Positions 55,741 to 64,000 of a stretch of 64,000 bases of DNA are shown piece by piece (position 1 is the first letter of the stretch; each line of letters begins with the position of its first letter). The DNA lies in contig JAPOHD010000007.1 of the NCBI GenBank assembly GCA_026671195.1, positions 1-64,000 of the forward strand, written 5' to 3'. The translations under genes and the position numbers were made by a program. The notes under the pieces are model-generated. The model was not told where the DNA came from. It worked only from the letters and a program-made list of their open reading frames with translations, and made no database searches. This DNA comes from Draconibacterium aestuarii. Its GTDB lineage: Bacteria; Bacteroidota; Bacteroidia; Bacteroidales; Prolixibacteraceae.

Positions 55741-55798
55741 AAAAAATACCGGCATGACACTTCTTTTTATTTTACACAAAAGATGTGGCTGCCGGTAC
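55741..55798 (-). terminator. Hairpin with T-run after susD (attenuator)
   Basis: On the minus strand GGTACCGGCAGCCAC pairs with GTGTCATGCCGGTA, followed by seven T's. It lies 16 bp after the susD stop. It probably lowers read-through to the DUF1080 and Gfo/Idh genes relative to susCD. Confidence 0.75.
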
Positions 55799-55813
55799 CT
55801 TGCTGTTTATTTA

Positions 55814-57586
55814 TTAATTAAGCGTTGGGTCGAATGTTCCTCCCCAATCTATGTTCTGTTCAATCTTACTGTTTAAATCAATTACCGATTGTTTAATTGG
55901 AAAGAAGTAATATTTCTCGGGAAGAGAAGTAACTTTTACTCCAGTAAACGGTATTTGCCAAACTTTATATTTGAAATCTGTTTCTGTAAGCACATTAGTA
56001 TCCGCTTTTGTTTTTGCTTCGGAAACAAGCATCTCTGTGCCATCGGGCTTAATTGCTATAGCTTCAACACCATACTTAGTTTGTCCATCTAATCTGTCAA
56101 GCATCCGTAAACGGCGCAAATCCCAAAAATACTTCCCTTCAAAACAGAATTCAATATTACGTTCAGCCAAAATGGCTTCGCGTATTTCTTCGCGTGTAGT
56201 AGCTGTAATTCCATAATTACCATCATCTCCTGCTTCAATACCTGCCCGCTCCCTAATTTCTTTCAATATAGAAAGAGCAACATCGGATTTGTTTGTTTCG
56301 TTGGCTGACTCTGCATAATTAAGCATTACTTCGGCAAAACGCATTACAATATAATCAATATCATATTGTTGGACTTCTGCTTGCAAAAGAGACAAATCAC
56401 TGGCTTTACGAATAAAAAATCCGCTATAACGATCGAGGTTGGTGGAATTTGTATTGGCTGCCGGATTAGTTCCAAAATCATCAAGAACATCGGCTATTCC
56501 CAAGGAGGTATATTGACGGTTTCCCTTTTTATTTGATACATCATAATTGGAAGCATTCCACACCACTGACTTATCAAATCGCGGGTCACGGTTTTCCCAG
56601 TAACTTTGTAAAAACTCATCGTCGGATTTAAAATACTTACCAGCCGGATCATTGTATAATTTTCCATCTTTCATCGGAAATTCTTTTACAAAATTCCAGG
56701 TTGGACCAGTTGAAGCATTTCCTCGGCTCTCCGATCCGGGGCGGACACCATAGTCCCAATTTGCCGTTTTATTCGGATAAGTATTTATTACTGAAAATAC
56801 AACTTCCGATCCTCGTTCTGCAAGAAATATATCTTCGTAATTCTCGCTTAAGGCATAACCCAAATTTTTCAGCTTTGTATAGGCTGTTTCATTTGCAGTA
56901 TAGGCTTCAGCCCACACCCCATTATTCCACTGGTTATCTGGATTAAATTGTGGAGATGCTTTGTATAAAAGAACTTTTGCCTTAAATGCTGTGGCAAAAC
57001 AAGCATCAATTTTTCCATAATCACCTGATGATTTTGATATTGCTTCGGGAAGAATCTTAATCGCTTCATCCAAATCTTTGATTATTAAATCGAAACACTC
57101 TTTAGTTGAGTTCCTTTTCACATAAAGATCATCGATATCTTTATCCTGTGGAATCGTAATATAAGGCACCCCTCCATGGTACCTTACCATATTAAAATAA
57201 ACATAAGCGCGCAGGAATTTAGACTGACCGATAACATTATCTTTTATCTCCTGATCAAGGGTACCTTCCTCAACATTCACAATTGCTTCGTTAATCAATC
57301 GGATGGTGGAATAATCCCAAAGCTTGTATTCGCCATTGGTAATGGTAATTCTATCGAGATAAAAATGTATTCCCGACAATTGCTGGGTTTTCTGATCCAG
57401 AGTTGGAGACCAATTATCAAATACCTGAGCATAAACGTTTGCTAAATATGCTTGTACAAGAGATTCGTCATCCCAAACCAACTCTGCATTATAATCATAT
57501 ATATTTTCTATATCCAGAGTATTGCAACTGTTTATTGAAAACAGCAAAGCAAATGCAAAGGCTAAATATTTTATCTTTTTCATCAT
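55814..57586 (-). CDS. susD: SusD/RagB family glycan-binding lipoprotein
   Basis: 590 aa. Lipobox INSC (about C20), then the SusD TPR-like scaffold: YVYFNMVRYHGGVPYIT at about 135-150, KAKVLLYKASPQFN near 200, the RFAEVMLNYAESANE motif around 410-425 and an ERNIEFCFEGKYFWDLRRL stretch near 480. The C-terminal YFFPIKQSVIDLNSKIEQNID is the usual SusD end. It lids the SusC channel and binds oligosaccharides at the cell surface. It follows SusC by 11 bp. Confidence 0.96.
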   Translation of the reverse strand: MMKKIKYLAFAFALLFSINSCNTLDIENIYDYNAELVWDDESLVQAYLANVYAQVFDNWSPTLDQKTQQLSGIHFYLDRITITNGEYKLWDYSTIRLINEAIVNVEEGTLDQEIKDNVIGQSKFLRAYVYFNMVRYHGGVPYITIPQDKDIDDLYVKRNSTKECFDLIIKDLDEAIKILPEAISKSSGDYGKIDACFATAFKAKVLLYKASPQFNPDNQWNNGVWAEAYTANETAYTKLKNLGYALSENYEDIFLAERGSEVVFSVINTYPNKTANWDYGVRPGSESRGNASTGPTWNFVKEFPMKDGKLYNDPAGKYFKSDDEFLQSYWENRDPRFDKSVVWNASNYDVSNKKGNRQYTSLGIADVLDDFGTNPAANTNSTNLDRYSGFFIRKASDLSLLQAEVQQYDIDYIVMRFAEVMLNYAESANETNKSDVALSILKEIRERAGIEAGDDGNYGITATTREEIREAILAERNIEFCFEGKYFWDLRRLRMLDRLDGQTKYGVEAIAIKPDGTEMLVSEAKTKADTNVLTETDFKYKVWQIPFTGVKVTSLPEKYYFFPIKQSVIDLNSKIEQNIDWGGTFDPTLN

Positions 57587-57597
57587 TCTTTGTTTTA

Positions 57598-60500
57598 TTA
57601 AAATTTAATATCAATACCGAAAGTATATGACTTCATTAGGGGATAAGAATCGTAACAGTCCTGTTCCGGATCATGGAATTCAGTCATATCGGAAATAACA
57701 AACAGATTTGTTCCATTGAAGAATACCTGTGCTGAGGAGATCTTAAAAATAGAAATCCAGCTCTGTGGAATATCATACCCAAGATTCAGATTCTTTAAAC
57801 GAACGTAAGCGCCATTCCGAATCCAAAATGATTGATTCCCTGTCCCTGACTCATACCAGCTTTTACCAACCACACGAGGATATTTGGCATCTGGGTTTTC
57901 AGGAGTCCAAACATCATCAGCCCAAATTGGATAATAAGGCCTAACCGTTCCACCATATTGGCGAATACCGCCATAACCTTCACCAAGGTTACTAACCATT
58001 CGATCGTACATTCCAACTCCCTGAAAGTGCATATCAAGAGTGATACCTTTCCAGGTAAGGCTGGTTCCAAAACCATAATTAATTCTTGGCGCAGCATTGT
58101 CTGACAAGATCTGAATATCGTTCCCATCAATTTTCCCATCCGGTCCAGGGGAATATCCATCACCACGTACATCTTCGAAATAAAGTCCGCCCAAATATGG
58201 ATCGCGTCCATATTGAGTAAAATCTTTTGCTAAAAGTTCGTCTAATTGTTCCTGCGTACGTACAATTCCTATCGTTTTTAAACCTGTTAAGCGATTTAAA
58301 GGATTACCGATAGCTGAAAATTCTTCCAGATTTCCTCCCGGAGAATAAAGAGCCGATTGATCTAACACATCCCACTGGTCTTTTGAATAGCCAATATTTC
58401 CATAAATAGCATAAGTCAATTTGTCTCCAAAAGCTTTATCCCGCCATATAGCATTCATTTCAAAACCACGCCACGATCTTTCAGCATAATTCTCAGGAGC
58501 CAAAGATTGCCCGTAACTGTCTGGAATATTTACAATGCGCGATCCCAGAATGTCCTTTTCTGATTTATAGAACGCATCAATTGAACCCGACAATTTATTA
58601 TTTAGCAGAGTGAAATCAATACCGCCATTGTAAGTTGTAGAAGTTGCCCAGGTAAGATACGGATTGGGTGTTGCTCCTGGTTCTATTCCAAGATTCAGGT
58701 TGTCACCCCAGATATACGAACTTCCCGACTGGTACACATTCATATAAGAGAAGGGACTAATTTCATTATTATAAACATCAAGGTCGTTTCCGGTAGTACC
58801 ATAAGATGCCCTTATTTTTAAGTTATTCAACCAACTGGAAGTATTGGCCATGAAAGATTCTTCACTAATTCTCCATGCTCCGGAAACAGATGGAAAGAAA
58901 CCCCATTGTTTTCCATCAGGGAAAAGTGTATTGCCATCGTAACGGAAAGAAAACTCAGCAATGTATTTTTGTGCATAAGTGTAGTTAAACCTGCCAATCC
59001 ACGAAAGGCGGCCACCCGTAACTTCACTGGCATCACCCCATCTTCTTTCTGCATCGGTAGAATAAACAAACATCTGATCGTAATTGGTAAGTGGGTTTTC
59101 TCCTTTTGCATAAACATATTCGCCCCCGTTCGAGGCTTGTTCCCAAACTACTGTGGCCGCAATGTCGTTTTCTCCAAACGAATTTTTATAATTCAAAAAC
59201 CAGTTAAATTGCTCGCTCCATAACGAATGAACATCGTAACTTAAAAATTCCTGGTTTTGTGAGAACGTAAAGGTGTTCATTTTTTCAGGATCGGGAGCAG
59301 CAGGGATAAAACGGTTTTCATCGGGATTGGCAGCAGCCCATACATAATTATGTTGATAGGTCAAATATTTTTTACGCATATAATCGTTGCCAATATAGTT
59401 GCCTACCACTTTTGTGCTTAAACCAGGGATAAAATCACCTAAATCGATGTCGAAAGAAAGAATTGCACTTACTTCTCTTTTTCTTGTTTTTATATACCTG
59501 TCGCCAACAACCTGATCAATAACGCTCCAAGCCTGCCAGCTTCCCATAGGAGTTTGAACCGGATAATCTGAAATGCCTTCTGCTGGCGTTCCGTCTTCGT
59601 TCAAATAAAATGGGTATGTTTTGGGCCAGTTAAACGTACAGCGGTATAAGTCGCCAATGGTTTGTTCATCGTCTCCCGAAAATGGCCAGTAAAATCGCTG
59701 TTGATTTTGTTGATTGGCAGACAAATTAAAATTCATTTTAATTTTGTCGGTAATTTGCGCAGTTACATTGGAACGCAAATTATATTTATTGTTTTCAAGG
59801 TTTTTATATGAACCTTCTTCCCCAATGTAGCTCCCCAAGGCATAATAGGTAACTTTATCACTTCCCCCCGAAACACTCATCGAATGTTTCTGATTCCAGG
59901 GTGTTTGCCAAATATAATCGTTTACATTATAATTTTTGTCTTTAAAATAATCGAACTCTTTATCTCCATTGGGAATGGCAAGTCCCTGAAATTCGGCAAC
60001 CCTGTTTTGGTAAATCAGTTCTTCAGTGGCTGTAAAGCGATCGGACATCAGCTCCTGAGTTGTTTGCATAAATGTGTACGACCCTTGATAATTAAACATT
60101 GGTTTTTGCTTGGTACCGCTTCGGGTAGTAACTAATACAACCCCGTTTCCGGCCTGAGAACCATAAATTGAGGCGGTAGCTGCATCTTTAAGAAAACTAA
60201 GTTGATCGATCTCGTTTACTTCCAGTGCATCGAAAGCATCTTTGTCTCTAACTATTCCGTCAATAACATAAAGTGGTTCACCAAAACCTCCGCGAATTCG
60301 AATATCTGAAGACGCACCCATCAATCCTGAATTTCCAGTGATGTTAACACCAGGAGCACGCCCTGCTAATGCATTAGATACATTTGTTGTCGAAATCTTA
60401 CTCACCTCATCCATTTTTACGGCAGTAATGGCTCCAGTCAGATTTACTTTTTTCTGTACTCCATACCCAATAGCTACAACTTCGTCTATCCCAACGGTTT

Positions 60501-61107
60501 CCTCTTCCAATACAATATTTATTTGTTCCAGGGTTCCGGCATCAACCTCTTTCGTTTTCATCCCAACAAAAGAAAACTGTAAAATCGTATTTTTAGCTAC
60601 AACCGCTAAAGCATATTGTCCATCTGAATTTGTTACTGTGCCATGTGTTGTTCCCTTTATTAATACCGTAACACCAGGCAATGGTTGTCCGCTTTGATCG
60701 GTAACTGTTCCTGAAACTTTCTTCTGTTGATCTTTTACCTCCAACTCTTTTGGATAAAGCATAATATGTCTATCCTGAGCGACATAAGTAACATCAACTC
60801 CTTTAAAAATTACATCTAATATTTCATCAATACTCTTTTTGTTCAAATCGATTGAAATTATTCTGTCCATATCAATCAATTCAGAACTGTAAGCAAAACG
60901 AAATTCCGATTGTTTTTCAATCTCATCAAGTACTTCCACAACCTTTTTGTTACGCATTTCAAGCGTTAGTTTCGTCGACTGGCTATAGACACTTGCAGAG
61001 ACATGCATCAGTCCAATCATCAGGAATAGAACGGTTAGTTTCATAATTCGTAAACATTTACTCCAAACAGGAGGTAATCCCCTCCCGGTACTTCGGATTT
61101 TTTTCAT
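57598..61107 (-). CDS. susC: SusC/RagA TonB-dependent transporter with STN domain
   Basis: 1169 aa. A signal segment (about 20-42, MKLTVLFLMIGLMHV) follows a basic N-terminal tail. An STN secretin/TonB N-domain at about 48-98 (LTLEMRNKKVVEVLDEIEK) is the part that talks to a FecR anti-sigma factor. A carboxypeptidase-like domain (VSGTVTDQSGQPLPGVTV) at about 130-210 precedes the plug (GVNITGNSGLMGASSDIRIRG, YVIDGI) and the 22-strand barrel. It imports oligosaccharides across the outer membrane using TonB energy. The STN domain predicts that the FecR and ECF sigma genes upstream regulate this locus. Confidence 0.96.
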   Translation of the reverse strand: MKKIRSTGRGLPPVWSKCLRIMKLTVLFLMIGLMHVSASVYSQSTKLTLEMRNKKVVEVLDEIEKQSEFRFAYSSELIDMDRIISIDLNKKSIDEILDVIFKGVDVTYVAQDRHIMLYPKELEVKDQQKKVSGTVTDQSGQPLPGVTVLIKGTTHGTVTNSDGQYALAVVAKNTILQFSFVGMKTKEVDAGTLEQINIVLEEETVGIDEVVAIGYGVQKKVNLTGAITAVKMDEVSKISTTNVSNALAGRAPGVNITGNSGLMGASSDIRIRGGFGEPLYVIDGIVRDKDAFDALEVNEIDQLSFLKDAATASIYGSQAGNGVVLVTTRSGTKQKPMFNYQGSYTFMQTTQELMSDRFTATEELIYQNRVAEFQGLAIPNGDKEFDYFKDKNYNVNDYIWQTPWNQKHSMSVSGGSDKVTYYALGSYIGEEGSYKNLENNKYNLRSNVTAQITDKIKMNFNLSANQQNQQRFYWPFSGDDEQTIGDLYRCTFNWPKTYPFYLNEDGTPAEGISDYPVQTPMGSWQAWSVIDQVVGDRYIKTRKREVSAILSFDIDLGDFIPGLSTKVVGNYIGNDYMRKKYLTYQHNYVWAAANPDENRFIPAAPDPEKMNTFTFSQNQEFLSYDVHSLWSEQFNWFLNYKNSFGENDIAATVVWEQASNGGEYVYAKGENPLTNYDQMFVYSTDAERRWGDASEVTGGRLSWIGRFNYTYAQKYIAEFSFRYDGNTLFPDGKQWGFFPSVSGAWRISEESFMANTSSWLNNLKIRASYGTTGNDLDVYNNEISPFSYMNVYQSGSSYIWGDNLNLGIEPGATPNPYLTWATSTTYNGGIDFTLLNNKLSGSIDAFYKSEKDILGSRIVNIPDSYGQSLAPENYAERSWRGFEMNAIWRDKAFGDKLTYAIYGNIGYSKDQWDVLDQSALYSPGGNLEEFSAIGNPLNRLTGLKTIGIVRTQEQLDELLAKDFTQYGRDPYLGGLYFEDVRGDGYSPGPDGKIDGNDIQILSDNAAPRINYGFGTSLTWKGITLDMHFQGVGMYDRMVSNLGEGYGGIRQYGGTVRPYYPIWADDVWTPENPDAKYPRVVGKSWYESGTGNQSFWIRNGAYVRLKNLNLGYDIPQSWISIFKISSAQVFFNGTNLFVISDMTEFHDPEQDCYDSYPLMKSYTFGIDIKF

Positions 61108-61164
61108 AATTTTACAATGATTTAGTTAATAAATTTATTTATCATTTACCGATGATAAGTATAG

Positions 61165-61190
61165 GCCGGAAGTGTTACCGCACTTTCGGC
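61165..61190 (-). promoter_or_regulatory. Hairpin between FecR and SusC genes
   Basis: GCCGAAAGTG and CACTTCCGGC arms with a 6-base loop and one mismatch, 14 bp beyond the FecR stop. There is no T-run, so it may be an RNA stability or processing element rather than a terminator. Confidence 0.45.
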
Positions 61191-61203
61191 TTTATTTTAC
61201 AGC

Positions 61204-62208
61204 TTATTCATCGACAGCTCTCTTTCTTTTTTTTTCTAATTTAAATTCAATTATCTCTCCATTTTGTTCCGCTTTAATTGGAGCAATTTTCTCCATTAAG
61301 CCGATTGTTTGATCCAACGATTCGTTTTTAATGGTAAAGGTGAAATGATAATTCTTTATGGCCTCGTCGAATTTAAACTTCTGATTGTAACGGGTTTCCA
61401 GACGCTTAACCAACTCTTCCAACGTTTGGTCGTAAATATTAATCATTCCGTCTTTCCACGAAGTAAACTTTGAAGTATTCACCTGGCTTACATCCAATTC
61501 CCGGGAGTCTTTATTAAAACTTGCTTTTTCACCGGGTTTAAGCTGATACTGAAAGGTTTCTGATTTTGAGCTTAAAAGTTCAACTTTACCTGATTCGAGT
61601 ACCACACTTATATTTTTAGATTCCGGATATGCTGCAACATTAAATTTTGTTCCCAGTACTTTAACTTCTAATTCGCCGGCATTTACAACCAAAGGAATGT
61701 CTTTGTTTTTGGTTACGCTGAAATAGGCTTCCCCGGTTAATTTAATATTTCGGTTATTGGCAGCAAAAAAATTGTTGTATGAGATTTCGGAACCAGAATT
61801 TAGCCAGACTGTAGAACCATCGGGTAATTCAACTTTTGAAATATGTCCGTTATCGGCTATCACATTGGTATAAAATTCAGCTGTATTTCGAAATTGGTTC
61901 GGAACAAAATAAACTGCACTTCCTACACTAAGAATAAAAAAGAAGATGGCGGCAATCCTGAAAAACTGATTCATTTTTCGGGAACTCTGCCATCCTGTGT
62001 AACTTTTCTGTAACAATTGGTCTTGAATTGTACTCCAGGTCTTCTCGCTATCTGCAGGAAGTTGCTCCTTATCAAGACCATTTTTCCACTCTAACTTTAA
62101 ACTATTAAAAACTAAACGATTTTCTTTCTGACGGAGCCATAGCAACATTTTTGCCTGTTCTGCTTTTGATGCTGTACCGTCTAAATATTTTGTAATACTA
62201 TTCTTCAT
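61204..62208 (-). CDS. FecR family anti-sigma factor
   Basis: 334 aa. The short cytoplasmic part includes an anti-sigma region (about 1-75), then one membrane helix at about 84-102 (RIAAIFFFILSVGSAVYF). The periplasmic FecR beta-domain at about 110-210 contains VELPDGSTVWLNSGSEI and GEAYFSVTK, and the C-terminal DUF4974 domain (about 255-325) contains LEELVKRLETRYNQKF. It holds the ECF sigma factor until SusC with bound glycan signals through its STN domain. Confidence 0.94.
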   Translation of the reverse strand: MKNSITKYLDGTASKAEQAKMLLWLRQKENRLVFNSLKLEWKNGLDKEQLPADSEKTWSTIQDQLLQKSYTGWQSSRKMNQFFRIAAIFFFILSVGSAVYFVPNQFRNTAEFYTNVIADNGHISKVELPDGSTVWLNSGSEISYNNFFAANNRNIKLTGEAYFSVTKNKDIPLVVNAGELEVKVLGTKFNVAAYPESKNISVVLESGKVELLSSKSETFQYQLKPGEKASFNKDSRELDVSQVNTSKFTSWKDGMINIYDQTLEELVKRLETRYNQKFKFDEAIKNYHFTFTIKNESLDQTIGLMEKIAPIKAEQNGEIIEFKLEKKRKRAVDE

Positions 62209-62303
62209 GTTGTCTTTCTAACAGGAGTACAATTAAAAAATAAAAACCCTACCTACACTTCGTGAAAAAGTTTAAAGATAGGAAAGTCGCGAATAAAGTT
62301 ACA

Positions 62304-62778
62304 TGACAGAAAGATTCCTCGGTCGTTGCTCTCCTTCGGAATGACAAATTTTGTTTTGAAATGGAATGTGGATTTGGGCGGCTGTGTCGCTCATAAATAC
62401 CATTCTCCTCTTCATATTGAAAATCGTCATTGCGAGATCTTACCCAAAAATATTTGGGCATAATGAGGCAATGACAGAACTCTGAAGCTGTCATTTCGAA
62501 CCTGAGAAACGAAGGTGATAAATCTGTTTGAGTTTAAGATTTCTCCTCATTCTTCGTCGAAATAACATTTAATGACAATCTCTGTACTTTATTCATATTG
62601 AATACTTTAATAAAATCTGTCATTGGCAAACCAACGTCAGGAAGCGAAGCAATCGATTGTTCTCAAAACAAGACACTTTAAATACAACATGTTACACAGA
62701 TGTTGTCATTTCGAAGGAAGTATGACTGAGAAATCTCGTTTAAAAATAGATTTCACCTCCTTTGTCGTCGAAATGACA
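62304..62778. repeat. Cluster of four dispersed inverted repeats between sigma and FecR genes
   Basis: Copies at 62304-62346 (half element ending CGGAATGACA), 62426-62475 (GTCATTGCGAG ... GAGGCAATGAC, with a CCAAAAATATTTGG core), 62489-62567 and 62704-62778 (TGTCATTTCGA ... TCGAAATGACA). The last two match the element at 2046-2123. They fill the 587-bp gap where sigma and FecR genes usually adjoin. A chance 81-codon minus-strand frame lies inside; it is not a gene. Confidence 0.8.
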
Positions 62779-62795
62779 AGTGAGCCCAAACTCTG

Positions 62796-63389
62796 CTAAT
62801 CCATTAATAATGTTATAAGAATAATTAATGCCGGATATTGCTGAATCAACTTTTCGCGAATTTGCTGTTTGGCTTTTGAGATGTGTTTTTCAACCATTTT
62901 TATACTAATACCCAACTCTTCGGCAACCTCTTTTTGCTTTTTCCCTTCAATCTTGCAAAGTGTAAATACGGTTTTCATCTTATCAGGAAGTTCTATCACA
63001 GCTTTCTTAAAAGATTCGATCAACTGTTCTTCCAAACTTTTTGCCTCTTTTTCGGTAAAGTCCAGTTGATACAAAAACTGAAGTTCTTCTACTTTCAGGT
63101 TCTCAATATCTACCTTATCGTCCTCAAGTTTTTGTTTTTTAAGAAAGTTCAGGCATTTGTTACGTAGAATTACAAACACGTAACTTTCGATGGTCTTGTC
63201 TGTTTTTACGGAATCTTTATTATCCCAAAGTGAAATAAATGTTTCCTGAATAATGTCTTCAACCTGGTTATTGTCGGATATAAAAAGTTTGCAATACCCT
63301 TTTAAGCGTGGGTATAACAAACGAAACACTTCTTTAAAAGCATCGGGGTTTCCTTTTTTTAGTTCTATTTTGGTTTGAATATCGAACAC
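62796..63389 (-). CDS. ECF-type RNA polymerase sigma factor
   Basis: 197 aa from a GTG at 63389 (FDIQTKIELKKGNPDAF after the start). An ATG at 63464 would begin inside the terminator of the upstream GH95-like gene and adds 25 non-conserved residues, so I prefer the later start; TTG at 63398 is also possible. Region 2 lies at about 22-90 (LFISDNNQVEDIIQETFISLWDN) and region 4 at about 120-190 (LPDKMKTVFTLCKIEGKKQKEVAEELGISIKMVEKHI). It is the partner of the FecR at 61204 and should drive this locus. Confidence 0.93.
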   Translation of the reverse strand: MFDIQTKIELKKGNPDAFKEVFRLLYPRLKGYCKLFISDNNQVEDIIQETFISLWDNKDSVKTDKTIESYVFVILRNKCLNFLKKQKLEDDKVDIENLKVEELQFLYQLDFTEKEAKSLEEQLIESFKKAVIELPDKMKTVFTLCKIEGKKQKEVAEELGISIKMVEKHISKAKQQIREKLIQQYPALIILITLLMD

Positions 63390-63428
63390 AGCTTTCAAAA
63401 GTAGGTGAAAATTCGAATTAATCAAATG

Positions 63429-63458
63429 AAAAAAAGGCCCCACATTTCTGCAGAGCCT
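63429..63458 (-). terminator. Terminator after the GH95-like gene
   Basis: AGGCTC-tgcagaaatgtg-GGGCCT hairpin with a seven-T run on the minus strand, 21 bp after the GH95-like stop. It overlaps the longest possible open frame of the sigma gene. Confidence 0.75.
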
Positions 63459-63479
63459 CTCCATATTTTTCCGAACAGC

Positions 63480-64000
63480 TTACCAGTCTAATTCAACCAT
63501 TTCTCCCTTTTTCAGGTTGAGCGTCTTTTCTTTTCCCAGGCAAAGCAATGTGGTTTTTCCACCATTTTTAGCCAGCACTTTTACTTTCGTAAGTTCTCCA
63601 TTTTTCCAATCCATTGAAACTTCGAAACTGCCACGTGCTTTTAATCCTTTTACACTACCTTGCTTCCATGCGGAAGGCAACGCCGGGAGTAATTCAATAA
63701 TGCCGGTATGAGATTGTAATAACAGTTCAGCCATTCCGGCACATCCACCCATATTTCCATCCAGCTGAAAAGGTGGATGAGCACACAGCAGATTCGAATA
63801 GCTTCCTCCGCCATCCGTCATATTTGTTCCCTGGCTTCCTGTTGGGCGCAATAATCTGCGGAACAATTTGTAAGCCCGGTCGCCGTCTTTTAAACGTGCC
63901 CAAAAGTTTACTTTCCAGGCCAGCGACCAACCTGTACCGTCATCGCCACGTGCATTTAAACTCACTTTTACCGCTTCCGCCAATTCGGGGGTAGTTTCAG
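63480..64000 (-). CDS. GH95-like glycosidase, C-terminal part (runs off the right edge)
   Basis: Partial: the last about 173 residues are inside the window, with the frame still open at 64000. The AHPPFQLDGNMG barrel motif and HTGIIELLPALPSAWKQGSVKGLKARGSFEVSMDWKNG C-terminal part (quoted here only in segments of the whole: SHTGIIELLPALP and VKGLKARGSFEV) match the GH95 at 43723-46143, so it is a paralogue. It is separated from the sigma gene by a terminator and is probably part of the same or a neighbouring glycan locus. Confidence 0.85.
   Translation of the reverse strand, partial: ETTPELAEAVKVSLNARGDDGTGWSLAWKVNFWARLKDGDRAYKLFRRLLRPTGSQGTNMTDGGGSYSNLLCAHPPFQLDGNMGGCAGMAELLLQSHTGIIELLPALPSAWKQGSVKGLKARGSFEVSMDWKNGELTKVKVLAKNGGKTTLLCLGKEKTLNLKKGEMVELDW

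Noticed and set aside
62249-62494. 81-codon minus-strand frame
   Set aside because: It consists of dispersed inverted repeats read through by chance.
1-64000. CRISPR arrays, rRNA, tRNA and intact transposases
   Set aside because: None seen: the tandem arrays have no unique spacers, and no cloverleaf or DDE motifs were recognised by eye.

Overview
This 64 kb window reads as a chromosomal segment of a Bacteroidota bacterium, most likely a free-living or marine member of the Bacteroidales/Marinilabiliales (Prolixibacteraceae-like). That lineage call is an inference from gene content, not from a marker gene. The supporting signs are SusC/SusD proteins, PorP/SprF proteins and a type-B T9SS cargo, many lipoproteins, promoters of the TTTG / TAnnTTTG type, about 40 percent GC, and a polysaccharide utilisation locus rich in fucosidases and sulfatases. 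No rRNA, tRNA, CRISPR array or intact transposase was seen.

Layout. (1) 1-35,321 is mainly a housekeeping core. In order it holds a class I isoprenoid-synthase-like protein, YebC, an APH-RapZ fusion with a mini zinc-ribbon protein, a YdcF-type protein, a Crp/Fnr regulator facing an OsmC protein, an esterase/M28 peptidase pair, a VWA-like membrane protein followed by three tandem DUF6340-type lipoproteins, CvfB, and the conserved minus-strand run bamD-rpoZ-coaBC-DUF4835-recN. Next come a serine-palmitoyltransferase-like enzyme, RsgA, a second OsmC, a MATE transporter, a T9SS cassette (two PorP/SprF and a gliding-motility-type adhesin, with an unannotated 53-codon gene between them), a dihydroorotate-dehydrogenase-like protein, YggS, and pabB/pabC.

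(2) 35,394-64,000 is a large glycan-degradation locus, all on the minus strand. The promoter-distal half holds two S1 sulfatases, two SGNH-type esterases (one fused to an endonuclease/exonuclease/phosphatase domain), two GH29 and one GH95 alpha-L-fucosidase, a five-bladed beta-propeller glycosidase and a GH106-like rhamnosidase. The promoter-proximal half holds an ECF sigma factor, a FecR anti-sigma factor, a SusC with an STN signalling domain, SusD, a DUF1080 protein and a Tat-exported Gfo/Idh oxidoreductase. A second GH95-like gene runs off the right edge. The set predicts breakdown of a fucose-rich, probably sulfated and acylated polysaccharide (fucoidan-like, possibly with rhamnose), switched on by SusC-FecR-sigma signalling.

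(3) Between the two halves lies a 2.5 kb scar (51,119-53,675). It contains the last 36 codons of a lost susD with its terminator still in place, a six-unit 42-bp tandem repeat built from 21-bp halves, a frameshifted 5' third of a fucosidase duplicated from the gene at 46.5-47.9 kb, and a Walker-A fragment of an AAA_14/DUF4143-type ATPase. A second susCD pair therefore probably once headed the enzyme half and was lost by rearrangement.

Non-coding points of note are a dispersed inverted-repeat family (2.0 kb and 62.3-62.8 kb), three evenly spaced palindromes upstream of a small orphan gene at 0.4 kb, and terminator-like hairpins directly after both the live and the dead susD.
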